Source: Alnus glutinosa
Lineage: Eukaryota; Streptophyta; Magnoliopsida; Fagales; Betulaceae
Direction of reading: 5' to 3'
DNA length: 64,000 nt
NCBI RefSeq assembly: GCF_958979055.1
Contig: NC_084896.1
Span: 7,134,501 to 7,198,500, forward strand
Part shown: positions 45,916-58,894 of the stretch, in pieces
Layout of the letters: each line of letters starts with the position of its first letter
Position numbering within the stretch: the stretch's first letter is position 1
The notes under the pieces: model-generated
Databases searched by the model: none
What the model saw: the letters and a program-made list of their open reading frames with translations, nothing else
What the model was told of the DNA's origin: nothing
Translations under genes and position numbers: made by a program

Positions 45916-46870
45916 TGTAAAGACCAAGAAATAAAATAGGAAATGTTTCAATTAATAAATTATGTTTATTAAATAAGATGTGATTAATAATAGATTCAAG
46001 GCGATAATTATATTATCAAAATAAAATGAGTCTAAGATAAAATAACGGAATTAGAATAATAAAATACTACCAATGGGTATCTAGGAAATAAATTATTAAT
46101 AATGGGTCCTAGTTAAATAAATTGTTGATTGTATGGGTAAAAGGAAGTTAAAATAAATGTGGGGTCAGATATTAATTGTTAAAAGATAGGATTATAACAT
46201 TGTGAGGGTAATATCATAAATTAAGGTAGTGGGAGGCTTTAAATAAAAATGTAATCTTATCCATGCCACATGTCATGTTAGGATTGGCTATGGGGGGATA
46301 TCTTATCCTTCTTTTTAATTTAAGAAATAAAAAAACAACAAAGAAATAGAATAAGCCCCTAAACCGGTCAACAGGCCCCCCCCCCCCCCCCCCCCCGCCC
46401 CCGCCCCCTCCTCTTTTCTTTCTTCTATTTTTTCTTCCTTCTTCTTTGTTCTTCTCACCCGATCACACAGAGAGAGACGAGAGAGTGAGATGGAGTGATT
46501 GAGAGGGAGATCAGAGAGGGAGTTGAGAGCAGAGAGTGAGATCGAGACAGGGAGATGAGACCGAGAGAGAGAGAGAGAGCCGAGAGATTGGGAGTGAGAT
46601 CGGGAGAATTGAGGGAGATGGAGCCTGATCCTCCGGTGGGTGGCACCGATGAGACCAGAGAACGTCGGCGATGCGATCTCCGGTGAACCCTTGACCCATA
46701 TGTGTGCGAAACCCGTGCAACCCGTAACCCAGTGAACCATGACCCATGAAACCCGACCCTCTAGGACCAGTTTTCCGGCGTTTTTGGATGATTTTCGGCG
46801 ATTCCAGGGGATTTCAGACGAAGACCCATTGAACCACGAAGACCCATAACCCAAAAGGCCCAGAGACCTA
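45916..46870 (+). mobile_element. Partial LTR with poly-C
   Basis: Copy of 7333-8273. Poly-C at 46376-46396, followed by GCCCCCGCCCCC. Confidence 0.58.
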
Positions 46871-46966
46871 GTCTTTGGATCTAATCCTCCAATCAATCCT
46901 GATGTTCTCGCCAAGGCCTTCCAACTAGACAGAAATATGATTAATTATCTTCAGAAAAAGTTATAG
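46871..46966 (+). pseudogene. GLP remnant, last 31 codons
   Basis: Counterpart of 8274-8369 with the same Met213 and terminal Leu codons; no start or metal site. Confidence 0.85.
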
Positions 46967-47562
46967 TGGGACAATTATTAGATAAATGTTTGTAATTGCC
47001 AATAATGAATCATTAGATGGTTCAGATGGATCCTGCCATTATTCCCTTTGTTGTAGCGCCATAGCAATAATTTCAATCAAATAAAATTCTTTCATATATC
47101 CTCTCTCTCTCTCTCTCTCTCTCCTTGTTCATTTTATTTTTATTTTTTTTCTGGTCACAGAGTGATAATGGAGGTAGAACAAGGGCATGATTAAAGTTAA
47201 CTACATTTTGAATCCACAATGTTTGAGATATCTCTTTTAAAAAAAATAAAACTTGACAACAAGTAAATATATCTTTAAATAAACAATAAATCTTTGGCCA
47301 TATTTTCTTTTAATCTAACTAAGTTATATTGAGGCATCATCAATAATAATGAAATAACATTATTAATTAGTCTTTATATTGGAAAAAACAAACTTGCCAA
47401 TCTATGAGGCCTAAAGAGGTTTGAATAGATGTTAGGGAAGACCTACAATCTTCTCCATGAGTTTTGAATTGTAGTTGACAATATCATCTTTGATGGTAAA
47501 AATATTACATATAAAGAACTCTATCATCACTTAATTCGAGCTTTGTATATATTGTAACGGTA
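46967..47562. other. Former 3' flank of GLP remnant
   Basis: Copy of 8370-8967. No gene seen. Confidence 0.5.
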
Positions 47563-47772
47563 GTGGCTATTCATTATGAAAATTATGTCAAAGATCAGGT
47601 TGGAGTAGGAAATGGTGCAGGTTTTGTTATTTCTAATATTGGTTCCTCTCATCTTGCAAATAAATTCTTCAAATTTCGTAGGAAAAATATTTTGCGTTGT
47701 CAATCTATTTTGCCTAACCTTTTATTTGTTAGCCAGTTTGCACGCGATTGCCTTTGTTACTTTGAATTATAG
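47563..47772 (+). mobile_element. Copia pol fragment
   Basis: Copy of 8968-9177. Confidence 0.7.
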
Positions 47773-47787
47773 TTTTTTTTTTTTTTC

Positions 47788-47871
47788 CTTTTTTTGACAC
47801 CATGACGCAATGTTAAGCACGAGTTGAACGCTTGACCCAGGATCTTATAATTGGGGATTAACCACTTAAAC
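47788..47871 (-). mobile_element. Possible tRNA-derived SINE head
   Basis: Copy of the 9192 element. Confidence 0.33.
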
Positions 47872-49042
47872 ATATGATTATGAATCTGCTTTACAGTACT
47901 CACATGTTTTTTAGCGCTCGGGAAAATTAGGAACTAAAAGAAAATAGGGAACTGGAGAAACTGCATATAGGCTATGTGTAAAGTGAGAGCGTTCTGAAGA
48001 AACTTTTGGTAGAAGTTGTACATGAAAAGAGATTGTACAGAAGGCATAGGATAGCATGAAATAAGGTTTTAGAGGTGAAAACGATGGCTTTAGAGCTCAA
48101 AAATTACCTCATTGATCTTTACCTGGGTAATAACGGCATGTAGCCCGGAAAGAGTTTTCGGATTGAGGTCATTCGCGCAATTTCGACACTTATAAAAAAA
48201 GTTATAACCAAATTACTGTTCCTGTGGGCTAGGAGGAGCCCTGCCTACTTAGAATCTGCATCCGAAGTACGACTGAGTTTTATGAAAATCAGTCGTATAT
48301 AATATGTTATCGTCTTTGGCATTTTTGTAAGAAAGACAATGTTGTGTCGTAATGTATGTAATGAATTTATAATATAAATGAAGTGTAATCAATTTAGAGC
48401 ACTCGGGCAATTTAAATTTTGTCGAAATAAAAAATAAAAATAAAAAGATGCCTGCATATTCTGCTACGTAAATCGAGGACTACTGTCATAGCGCCATGTG
48501 GAATATGCGATTATTCAGCTTATCAACCAGTTATTTATGTCGTCGTTGCATTACAAAACCTTGCTTACAACTTTTGCCAAATCCTTTTTCTATCCGTTCA
48601 ACTGAGTTGATATTTTCATCGACCTTTTTCGTTAGTGCCGGTCGAAAAAACACCGCTAAAAATGGTTTCTAATTAGCGGCTTTGTGGAACCGCGGTTATT
48701 GTTTCTTTTTTAAAAAAATAATAATAACAAGAAGCTACCACTAAACATACTTAACTAAAGAAAATGATTTTTGTACACATACCCATTGTGAGTGTATATA
48801 TATAATATGTGTGGGTGCAAATAATGCAACTCTTTTTGAACCAACACTAGTCATTTCGGAAAATCGACGCTAAACCAACTCATTTATAGCGGCATACTAA
48901 ATTTGGAGATTTCGGTGCTTTAGAAAATGCGGCAAGGTCTTAATTTAGATGAAATTAAATTAGACTCGTTTATACAGCTAGACATGTTGTCTTAATTTAG
49001 ATGAAATTAAACACAATGGTTTCGAAGAGCGAAAGTCTCAAA
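47872..49042. other. Spacer, no gene identified
   Basis: Copy of 9276-10449. Confidence 0.3.
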
Positions 49043-49536
49043 TAGTACTGGCTCAATATATTTTGAGGCCTAAGGCGAGAATTTTAAACGATGCCTTTTT
49101 CTGTGCTCCTCACTCTCAATGATGGTTGTTTTTGTGAATTATGACTTATATTTCAACTAGTCTTTTTCCGTGGGCCCCACTCTCTTCATTGGCTTTCTTG
49201 TAGTCCACATCCTTTTAGTTGAGTTTCCTAATAAGAGAGAAAATGTACTTTTTTTTTTTTTTTGGTTTTAATTGTTGTCTTCTTGGGCTTCTAACTATTT
49301 ATTTCTCTATTGAAGAGAGTCTCCAAAGAAGAGATCATGTTTATTTTAATTTTTCAAAACCGTTTCAAATTATGATTGAGTTTTTTTTTTTGGGGGGCCT
49401 TATTCCATTGGGAAGAAACCGTTTCAGCTTATGATCAGACTTTTTCTTTTTTTTTTTTCCTCTCAGACAAACCTGTATTTGGGGGCCCTATTCCACTTGG
49501 GACCGCCTATCTCACCTTATAGTTGACCCAGCCCTG
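49043..49536. mobile_element. hAT-like MITE
   Basis: Copy of 10450-10962 with 8-bp flanks GTCTCAAA (49035-49042) and GTCTTAAA (49537-49544); internal poly-T tracts differ. Confidence 0.72.
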
Positions 49537-49544
49537 GTCTTAAA

Positions 49545-50181
49545 ACGAACAAAAAAAGACCTTAAGCTCTTCTCATGGCGTCGACAATCCCTACGAATCT
49601 TACGTAGTGAGAAAGTGCGTACAGAATCACTTGGGCATACGAAATCGCAATCTTATTTAATCACTGCATCGAACAAAACAATCAAAATAAAAACAGAGCG
49701 ACATGCAAAAGACACGGAGGGGTGTTCCAATACACGTACGTTAATGTGGATTTGGTCAAATGAGAGACATATAGAGGATATGTTGTCTCTAGGACTCCAC
49801 TGACGTGTTCAACTCATTTTTGTTTTAACATCACATATTCTCGATCAATCATGAGGGACAGGGTCAACTCCATATACCTATAATATATATATATATCAAT
49901 GTAAAATTCACTAATGGGCCAAAGCAACAGTAGTAGAATTGAACTATTCCATTCACCAAAACCGTCAAATTTGGCTGCATGTTAAAGAAATTGTTCCCCC
50001 TTAAAATTGTGCGTTTTTAAAATATACCTACTTACGTACGTAGGTAAGCGTTCATTACGTACGTAGTTGTTAAAGAAATGTTCCCCCTTAAAATAAAAAA
50101 TTGGTAACCAATGAAGACTCACCAAGTCTTATATCTTCCCCGTGGAAGTTAAAACATAGACCTGTTCAGTGACTCTAATCC
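49545..50181 (+). promoter_or_regulatory. GLP7 upstream region, rearranged
   Basis: Matches the other GLP upstream blocks, except that after CTGCATGTT (about 49983) the usual segment with TATATATAAG is replaced by about 60 bp, including a second AAAGAAATTGTTCCCCC and a near-palindromic TACTTACGTACGTAGGTA. The AGGAAT before GGGCC is also lost near 49916. Confidence 0.6.
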
Positions 50182-50188
50182 ATAAATA
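50182..50188 (+). promoter_or_regulatory. Probable TATA box of GLP7
   Basis: ATAAATA at the conserved distance before ATG 50273; unaffected by the upstream rearrangement. Confidence 0.6.
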
Positions 50189-50272
50189 CGTGCCTTCCAA
50201 TGCAACATTTCTCACCCCTCACCCAATAAGCAAGAATACACAGCATACTCAAAGGTGGAGATAACCTCAAAA

Positions 50273-51075
50273 ATGATGAAAGGCGTTCCTAGGTATCTGG
50301 TAACCGTGCTCGTCTTGGCTTTGGCATGCTCCCTGGCCTCTGCATATGACCCCAGCCCTCTTCAAGATTTTTGCGTTTCAACCAACGATTCCACTTCTGG
50401 AGGTATGAAGTCATTTGAAGCATCTGTATGCAATCTTGTATTTTTGTTGTTTTACCCTGCCCCTCTTGTTAATACTCTACATACAAATATATTTATGCTC
50501 CGTTCTTTTTATATAACAAGCTTTTCCTTCTCCATGCAGTATTTGTGAATGGAAAGTTCTGCAAGGACCCCAAGCTTGTCTCTGCCAATGACTTCTTCTT
50601 CTCCGGACTAAACATTCCTAGAGATACGTCAAATCCACTTGGATCGACTGTCACTCTCCTGAATGTGGACAAAATACTAGGCCTCAACACTTTAGGCATA
50701 TCCTTGGCTCGCATTGACTTTGCACCATACGGCCTAAATCCTCCCCACATTCACCCTCGCGGAACCGAGATTCTTGTAGTCCTAAAGGGTACTCTATTAG
50801 TTGGTTTTGTCACATCCAACACAGATAACCGTCTCTTCACCAAAGTTCTTAATGCTGGAGACGTCTTTGTCTTTCCAATTGGTCTCATTCACTTCCAGTT
50901 TAATTCTGGGCATACCAATGCCGTAGCCTTTGCCGGTCTCAGCAGCCAGAATCCTGGGGTCATCACCATAGCAAATGCAGTCTTTGGATCTAATCCTCCC
51001 ATCAATGCTGATGTTCTCGCCAAGGCCTTCCAACTAGACAGAAATGTGATTAATTTTCTTCAGAAAAAGTTCTAG
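50273..51075 (+). CDS. Germin-like protein, type A with E126K (GLP7); exons 50273-50402 and 50540-51075
   Basis: A 221-residue secreted cupin with signal peptide, Cys34/Cys51 and the four metal ligands intact. It has A200 and F216 with S58 and I69. Two unique changes: Thr41 for Ala41, and Lys126 for Glu126 in germin box 1 ([10 protein letters not shown]; codon AAG 50784-50786). Position 126 is not a metal ligand but is usually Glu after the metal site, so folding or oligomer contacts could be affected. The intron is 137 bp. AATAAA is at 51189-51194. The upstream region is rearranged. Confidence 0.95.
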
Positions 51076-51708
51076 TGGGACAATAATTAGATAAATATTT
51101 GTAATTGCCAATAATTGAATCATTCGATGGTTCAGATGGAGCTTGCCATTATTCCGATGTTGTAATGCCATAGCAATAACTTCAATGAAATAAAATTCTT
51201 TCTTATATACACTCTCTCTCTCTCTGTCTCTCTCTCCTTTTTTTTTTTTGTTATTATTTTCTGGTCACGGAGTGATAATGGAGGTAGAACAAGTGCATGA
51301 TTAAAGTTAACTACATTTGGAATCCACACTGTTTGAGATATCTCTTTTAAAAAAATAAAACTCAACAACAAATAAATATATCTTTAAATCAACAATAAAT
51401 CTTTGCTCATATTTTCTTTTAAATCTAAGTTATATCGAGGCATTGTCAATAATAATGAAACAACATTATTAATTGGTCTTTATATCGGAAAATACCAACT
51501 CGCTAACCTGTCAGGCCTAAAGAGGTTTGAATAGATGTAAGGGAAGACCCTACAATGTCCTCATGATTTTTGAATTGTAGTTCACAATATCATCTTTAAT
51601 GGTAAAAATTTTACATATAAAGAATTCTAGAACTTAAGTCGAGCTTTGTATATATAGTAACAGTAGAAAACATATCTTGTGCATTAAGGGATTCGATTCT
51701 AGAGTGTA
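51076..51708 (+). other. GLP7 3' UTR and downstream block
   Basis: Copy of 12468-13097; CT repeat at about 51213-51236. No gene seen. Confidence 0.55.
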
Positions 51709-51912
51709 GTGGTTATTCATCATGAAAATTATGTCAGGGATCATGTTGGAGTAGGAAATGGTGCTGGTTTTGTTATTTCAAATATTGGTTCCTATTATCT
51801 TGCTAATAAATTGGCCAAATTTCATATGAAAAATATTTTTCCTTCTCGATCTGTTTCGGCTAACCTTTTATTTGTTAGTCAGTTTGCACGTGATAGCGAT
51901 TATTACTTTGAG
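51709..51912 (+). mobile_element. Copia pol fragment
   Basis: Copy of 13098-13301 (VGNGAGFVISNIGSYYL). Confidence 0.72.
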
Positions 51913-52013
51913 TTTTTTTTTTTCTACACCAACGCACAATGTTTAGCGGGAGTTGAACGTTTGACCCATGATCTTGTAAGTGGGGGTCGGGGGAGGGGGG
52001 GATAACCACTTAC
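51913..52013 (-). mobile_element. Possible tRNA-derived SINE head
   Basis: Copy of 13302-13405, with the same G-rich extension. Confidence 0.3.
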
Positions 52014-52278
52014 ACATGTTATGTATGTACGCATTTTGTACTATACATATGATTATAAATCTACTTTACACTCACGCATGGTTTTTAGCCCTTGGGATAA
52101 TTAGGAACTAAAAGAAAATATAGAATTGGAGAAAGCGCATATAGGCTCTCTGTAAAGTGAGGGCATTCTCAAAAAGAAAAAGAAAAAAGGAGGTAGTACG
52201 TCAGAGCATAGAAGTTGTACATGAAAAAGATTGTACAAAGGAGAGAGGAATCGGGAATAAACAAAGATGAAACCTAGC
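52014..52278. other. Spacer, nothing recognised
   Basis: Copy of 13406-13671. Confidence 0.4.
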
Positions 52279-52640
52279 TGTGACGAACCTTTTTTTTTTT
52301 TTATACAAAACGGACTCGCACAATGGCATGACGAATAATCACAAAGCCAACTCATAGTACACATCCCATAACATGTACCTAATATATCATTGTATATCAA
52401 CTATGCAGCGGAATTAAATCTTATAGACGAACAAGTGTAGATTATATCAACAGAGCAAATACATTGTCTATCTGTTTAAAGCTTAATTAAAATATTAGTT
52501 AAACAAAAGAATGGCTGTACAAAATGCGTGTCACATACGATGCAGGCCATACATATAAAATATCTACTCAAAATACAGACTATCCACTAGTTCAACACCT
52601 ACAACCGTCATGATAGACTTCATTCGTTGTATCCCAAATA
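52279..52640 (-). mobile_element. LTR fragment of the LARD-like family
   Basis: Copy of 13672-14030; begins TGTGACGAACC with a poly-T. Confidence 0.58.
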
Positions 52641-53296
52641 TTGGTTTATTGTTATTGGCTACATTATGGTTGACAAAAACGCTTCCATATCAAGGACTGC
52701 TATAACAGGGACACCGTATTTCCAAAATCCTCCAAACGAATATTCCAGAATATTAATTCCAATATTGAATGGACTGATCAAGACATGAATATGCACATAA
52801 TACCTCTAAAGAAGACAAGTTCTTGTTGAAGGAAATATTCTGGAGACTTTACAGCTCAGACAGTTAGTTTTCCCTATAGCCCATCCGGACATGAGCCACT
52901 AACAGTAGAAGTTATATGAAGGTTCGAATAGCTCAGCAAACACGAGCCACCGTGAGCAAAAGTCCTATGAAGGTCCAGATGGCCCAGCTGATGCGAGCCA
53001 TAGAGAGCAAAAGTCTGTAAGAAGGTCCAGATGTTGATGCGGTGACAGCGGACTGTGGATGTAGTCTATGCAACTGTTCAGACGCTAGGCTTGCAAGTCT
53101 GGACGCGCTTCAGTGATTACTCGAAGTTTTAAGTTGCAGGTCCGAACGCCAAAGGCCAGGTTTGAACCCCGCATTTGAAATTCGAGTTTGAGTAGAACTA
53201 GGTTTTCTGAAGCCTATTTAAAAGGGCTTATAGGCGTCTTATTTGTAAGGAACCTGTAATTTCTATTATGCTAAGAAATGGGGTTTAGGCAGAAAT
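52641..53296. mobile_element. Unclassified retroelement fragment
   Basis: Copy of 14031-14685. Confidence 0.4.
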
Positions 53297-53446
53297 TGTT
53301 AGATGTCCTAACTCTCTTGGAGTATTTGTGTTATTTGATCAATGTACCATTGAAGTCTAGCTTAGGAAGAGCCCTAAGCTAAAGGAGTCTATCGAAGAAC
53401 TCTTTAGACAGGTAGTCTGATTGGAAGGCGTTGACTTATAGGCATG
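53297..53446 (+). mobile_element. Copia LTR fragment
   Basis: Copy of 14686-14836. Confidence 0.5.
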
Positions 53447-54530
53447 TGTAATGTCCAGAATATTAGTTGGCATTTTAAGAGTAAAATAAATAAATGATAA
53501 TAGGAAATATAAATAAATAAAAGATAAAAGAAAAAGGGAAATTGTAAGGTGACTAAAAGACAAGAAAAGGAAATGGAAGGTAAACTTAAAGCAAACAAAT
53601 AAAACAATCAGACAAAGAATAGAAAAGGAAAAGCAAAAATATATGTGTAAAAGAACGAGCAGATCTGGTCAACAAAAGAAGCACACGTTAGTTTTTTTTA
53701 AAAAAAAATAGGAAACCTTAGGCTTATTCTTTCTCTTTTCTTTATACACTTAAGACAACACTTTTGATTTTTCTCACTTCTCACGTGTTGCACTCAGCAT
53801 CTCTTCACTTAACTCAAAACAAAAAGAAAGGAAGAAGCAAGCTCTCAAGTCTTCACGCACAACTAGCCTATTTTTCAAGCTTCTCAAACTCTTCATTCCT
53901 CTCTTGTTCTTTCACATGGATTATGGGCAAGCTATGAGTCTCAGCATTTGAAGTTATATTTTCGTTCTTTTTTGGGCTGAACCGTAAGTCTCTTCTCCTC
54001 TCTACCTCTTATGTGTTTTTCATCTTCTTACTCATGTCTTTAACACGATATTCGGTTTTTGGCATGGGTGTTGTTCCAAATCGAAGTTTCCCTCATTTTG
54101 AGCTTTGGGTAACAATTATTGGTGTTAGAACTTCCAATCTATCGATTATTTGGAGGTAATTTCGTAATCCCTAATACTTCTCAAAGTTAGGTTAATTTTA
54201 GGAATGTAATGAAATTATTGGAATGGACATGGGGTCTTTATTTGCAATAAATTCATTCATGATATTCAAGCTTTGGGTTGATTATTGTTGGACTAAACTT
54301 CAATTTTAGCGTTGTTGAAGAGTAGGTGAGAAACCCTAAATTTGATGAGTTGAATTAAATTAGGGCTTTTAGGTGCTTGAACCCTAGAATGTTAATTTCT
54401 TGATTTATTGCATTTAGTGTGTTGATTAATTCCAAATTACCTATAGCTTTCATGAAAAATAGATATTTATGGGGTTAGGTCCTAATGCTTGTAATTTGCA
54501 TAAATTGGAGATTTTAATTGTAAATATAAG
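53447..54530 (+). mobile_element. Plus-strand partial LTR, first part
   Basis: Copy of 14837 to about 15937, interrupted at 54531 by the solo LTR. It resumes at 58890. Confidence 0.55.
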
Positions 54531-57500
54531 TGTGACGACCCGTTTTTTTTTTTTTTTTTTTTTTTTTATACAAACGTAAAACGAGTCATCGCAGTGGCAC
54601 GACTACGTGTCGCTCAGCCAACATATGGCACATGCCCCATAACATGTACCTGATAATCAGAGTATAACATACATCTATCTATGCAGCGGATAACGTAAAT
54701 TTGAATAGCGGAAATTACAACTTATACATCTATTACAAATTAATTACAACAAAGAGCCATTTAACATCTATCTGTTTGAGTCTTATTAACACTATAACAA
54801 TAATGGCTTAACAAAGAATAAGTGACACAAACGTCACAATTACAACTGTTGCGGCGAGCTTCAGTCATAATATCCCAAGCACACTGCTACCGACCCATCG
54901 ACTATACCGAAGTACCTGCAGCCAAAGAAACATCGTCTACACGGTTGTGGTGGTATCCACATCCGCATAGGTGAAATAATGAGTTCACCGCCTTAGTATA
55001 CCTCATACTAAGACCTCAGTGGTATAAGACTAACTGAGTTTTCACAAAGAACCAACCTCTATTTATTTTTAGTCGTGCGAGCACTATATTAGCCACAATT
55101 TACCAACAGCTAATGCAGCAAACACCGACTATTCAGAAAACATTTAAAACATACTATATAGCTGTGAACATATGTAGAAGTTCCAATCTACCGCTTGGAA
55201 GATTCTACATATAGACCCCTCTATAATAATACTTTTCACCGGTCGCTCAGACATATGTGCACACGATCACTCCATCACAGATATCACGTATACACATAGG
55301 TCTTAAGCAAAGAACATGGCATCTTACTCTTCCATACTAGGATAACATCCTTCAACAAAACACTCGCAACACCATCTCTAATCGTATTCCAGCTTCATGC
55401 CTTGACGTCAGTAGATCATGAGAGCACTAGAGTTAAACTCAATCATGCTAACACGTCTTTCCTGATGAACAAGAACAGTCAACCTTCCTACTCATAGACA
55501 TGCCATTACTCGCACCTGGGTAGTCATGTATCCATGTACTTTCAAGTTCAATGTATGACCTTAACACATGACTATCCGATAGAAATATACATAAGATCTT
55601 TTTCATGAAGACTCTTATGCATACCAATACGTCTAGTAAAACTACTCATAACATAAAAACATCTCTCACAAAACAATGATATATATGCTATGCATGAACT
55701 AGGGCTAATAATGCTGCTGATACTGATATGCTGCTGATACTGTTATGCTGCTGATACTGATATGCTGCTAATACTGTTATGCTGCTGATATACTGATATT
55801 GCTGGTATGTATGCTCTATACTACATGCTCATTGTTCCGTGCTTGACCAGTATATATTGCACTACTGTGTCACGCTGAAATCATGCAGTTGTTAAATCAC
55901 GTCATTTTAAAACTAAACAAATCCAGCATTTTACCCAACACTTTGAAATCATTCAAAACTTAGTTTCTTTATCAAATCTACGCAATTTCAACATGACATG
56001 TTCTCAAACAATTTGCATAATTTAAATCTCAACCGCAGAACTTAACACTTTAAATCTAGTCAATACTTTTCACTCTTGCACTATCTCTTAAACATCATTG
56101 ATATAGTTTAAACATAATCGAAACTAATAAGTCATCTTAAAGCATATACATTTCATCATATGGTTGGTTCAGTTTCATAAACAAAATATATATTTTTATC
56201 AATCCAATACATATAAAAATATATATTTTCTCAGTGAGTGGAATACCCACCTTGGCTGCATTGGACTCCAACTCGAACACTCCCTTGGACTCTAGTCACT
56301 TGGACTCTACATTGGAGAACCAATTAAAATCTCCAATTTGAACACGATCCTGCAAACATTGATATTGTTAGACTACACTATTGAACCCCATACTTTATAA
56401 CATATAAACTACCCGCGTACTCACATGTCGCACTACTCTATCTCCAGAACCAATTAAGTTCCTTTAACTACTATTAGGTCAATCCTCGCTTGTAGGTTCA
56501 TATTTTATCACACTTATTTATCTTTAAGATACTTCTATTATTTTACTTGTCTATTTATTATATTAACAATGTATATTTGATTCATATACATTTATATGTA
56601 TACACATACAACGCTTAAACCTAATCCGATGATACACATAAGTACTATGTATATATAGATAAGTGAATTAGTCACTAGGTTGCTACATAATTGATTTATA
56701 TCACATTTATATGTTCTATGAGTCTATTAGCTTATACATATTAACTTAGGGTTATTTGGGTAGTTTACATCATCATTTGTCGCCTATGATATTAGTCTTA
56801 GGCTCTAGGTTTATATCTTAATTTATTTCTTATCCTTAAACACCATTGTTATTACATTCAACACTTTTATCTTTTATTAGCTACTAACCATCTAGGTAGT
56901 TTAGGTTATAGAACATAAATCTTATATAATATATCAATTTAACCACTCATTTTAGATTAGGTTACAATATATATATATATATATATACTAACGCTTGAGG
57001 CATATACATAGATCTTCTATTAAAACCACATAGACACATACATTCTCCAAAACTACACCCTTTTCACCTAAAGCATCTCTAATTAGCCACATACATACAA
57101 ACAACCATCAACAATCTAACACAATATCTTACAACCATCCACTTAGGAGCTCTTCCACAATCTCTACAAACTCGAACTTCAAGAAAACATCATCAAATAA
57201 TCATAACATAAACCATCTCTAATAAACCTCCAAGTCTAACTATTCTTAGGCATCCACCAACATGAAAATCACCCAGAATTCCAACAACAACAATACCCAA
57301 ACACCAAACAATCATCTATAAACATTAATCTCAACCCTTAATAATTAATCATTAGCCAATTATCGCTAAACTACCAATCCAACCAGATTTGGTTCTACCA
57401 AAACATCCATCAAATTAAAATGTCAAACCACTCCAATATCACGTTAAAGCCCCAATTGGTTAAACCAATCCCTACAACAATACATCCAAATATCATTTAA

Positions 57501-58889
57501 ACAGAATATCAACAACAAAGCCCCAATTGGGACCTTCCAAAATAAAACTATTTTTGCTTAGCATGAACCCTAACTTACAAGCACAATCAATAACCCATAA
57601 AACTCTTAAGATTTCAACCTAAATCAACCCAAAAGGCACTACACCAAATCAGCCCATTAAAATTACCCTAATCAGCCCATCATCAGAAAACATTCAATAA
57701 AAATCACCAAAGACCCATTCAGCCACCTAGAAAAAAATCAACAAGCCATAACTAAAATCAAATCCCAAATCAGCCCTACAATCTCCAATAAACCCCCATT
57801 CATTTTTGCAACCAAAAATCTTAAACATTAACCACTGAAAATCAACCCAAATCAAAACCCATAAGATTATTCATCAAAATGAGTAGCTTTCAAAACCCTA
57901 TAATTTCATCTCAGCCAAGACCCAATCAAAACTCTAAAAATAAGATACCAATTTCATGCTATTAAACAATGGGTAACTCAAAACACAAAGAAATAGGGTT
58001 AGAGATTTTTACCAGTTTCTGATTTCCCTTCCAGCAGTCAAAACCCACGAAAATCACTGAAAATCACCACTTCTAGCCTCACCGGTGTCATTAGCTCCAA
58101 CCCACCAACAACCCACTCCAAAAATCACACCTCACGGCCTCACTCATGGGATGGGCGTGTGTGACGGAGAGAAAATGTGGAAGGGGAAGTGACGTGCGGG
58201 TTTGTGGGTGCGAGAGAAAGACGAGAGGAAGGAGAAGAGAAGAAGAGATGGAAGCTGCGTGTGACCCGAAGAAAAGAAGAGGAAGTGGAAGGGCTGTGGG
58301 TTTCGGCTAACATGAAGAAACAGGGGCAAGTGCGTTTTGTGCATGCGTGAGTGACAAAGAGGAGAAAGCAAGGAAAAGGAAAGAAAGAAAAAGAATAGGG
58401 AGAGTGAGTGCTGCGCTGAGGAGAGAGGGAGAGAAAGAAAGAAAAGTGAAAGAAAAGAGAGAGGGGAAGACCGGTTGGGCTTGTCCCATATTCTTATTTC
58501 CTTTTTCTTTTCTTTTATTAATATCAAAAGATAAGGCATCTCCCAAGCCACAACAAAGTGACACATGGCATTGGATGGGATTCTCTTTTATCTTAAGGCT
58601 TTATCTTCTATAAAATTACTGCAGTGCCACACCTAATATTTGTTCTATCTTTTGTTAATTAATATTCAACCTCATTTTTAATCTAACTACATTTTACCCA
58701 TACGATTAGTCATTTGTTACCCGATTACTCATTAGTATTTTATCATTCTAATTTCATTATTTTATCCTAAACTCATTTTATCTTAATAACATGCGTATTA
58801 TTACTTAAGATCTAATTATTAGTCTCATCTAATTAATAAATATAATTTATTAATTTGCTAAGTCACCTATTTATTTCTTGGTCTTCACA
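54531..58889 (-). mobile_element. 4359-bp solo LTR of the LARD-like family
   Basis: Runs TGTGACGACC ... GGTCTTCACA (imperfect 10-bp terminal inverted repeat) and is flanked by ATAAG (54526-54530) and CTAAG (58890-58894). The first unit has one uninterrupted CTAAG at 15933-15937, so both ends are defined by an empty site. Orientation follows the family copy at 24806/26714, whose LTR borders abut a polypurine tract and a primer-binding site. It has no internal coding, primer-binding site or second LTR. It includes a 17-bp minisatellite (55711-55797), a TA tract (about 56971-56988) and GA-rich sequence near the transcriptional 5' end (about 58150-58480). Low-complexity frames inside are not genes. 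Confidence 0.8.
55711..55797. repeat. 17-bp minisatellite, five copies
   Basis: Unit ATGCTGCTGATACTGAT. The first four copies end alternately in GAT and GTT, suggesting a 34-bp higher-order unit. The fifth copy has a 2-bp insertion. Confidence 0.8.
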
Positions 58890-58894
58890 CTAAG

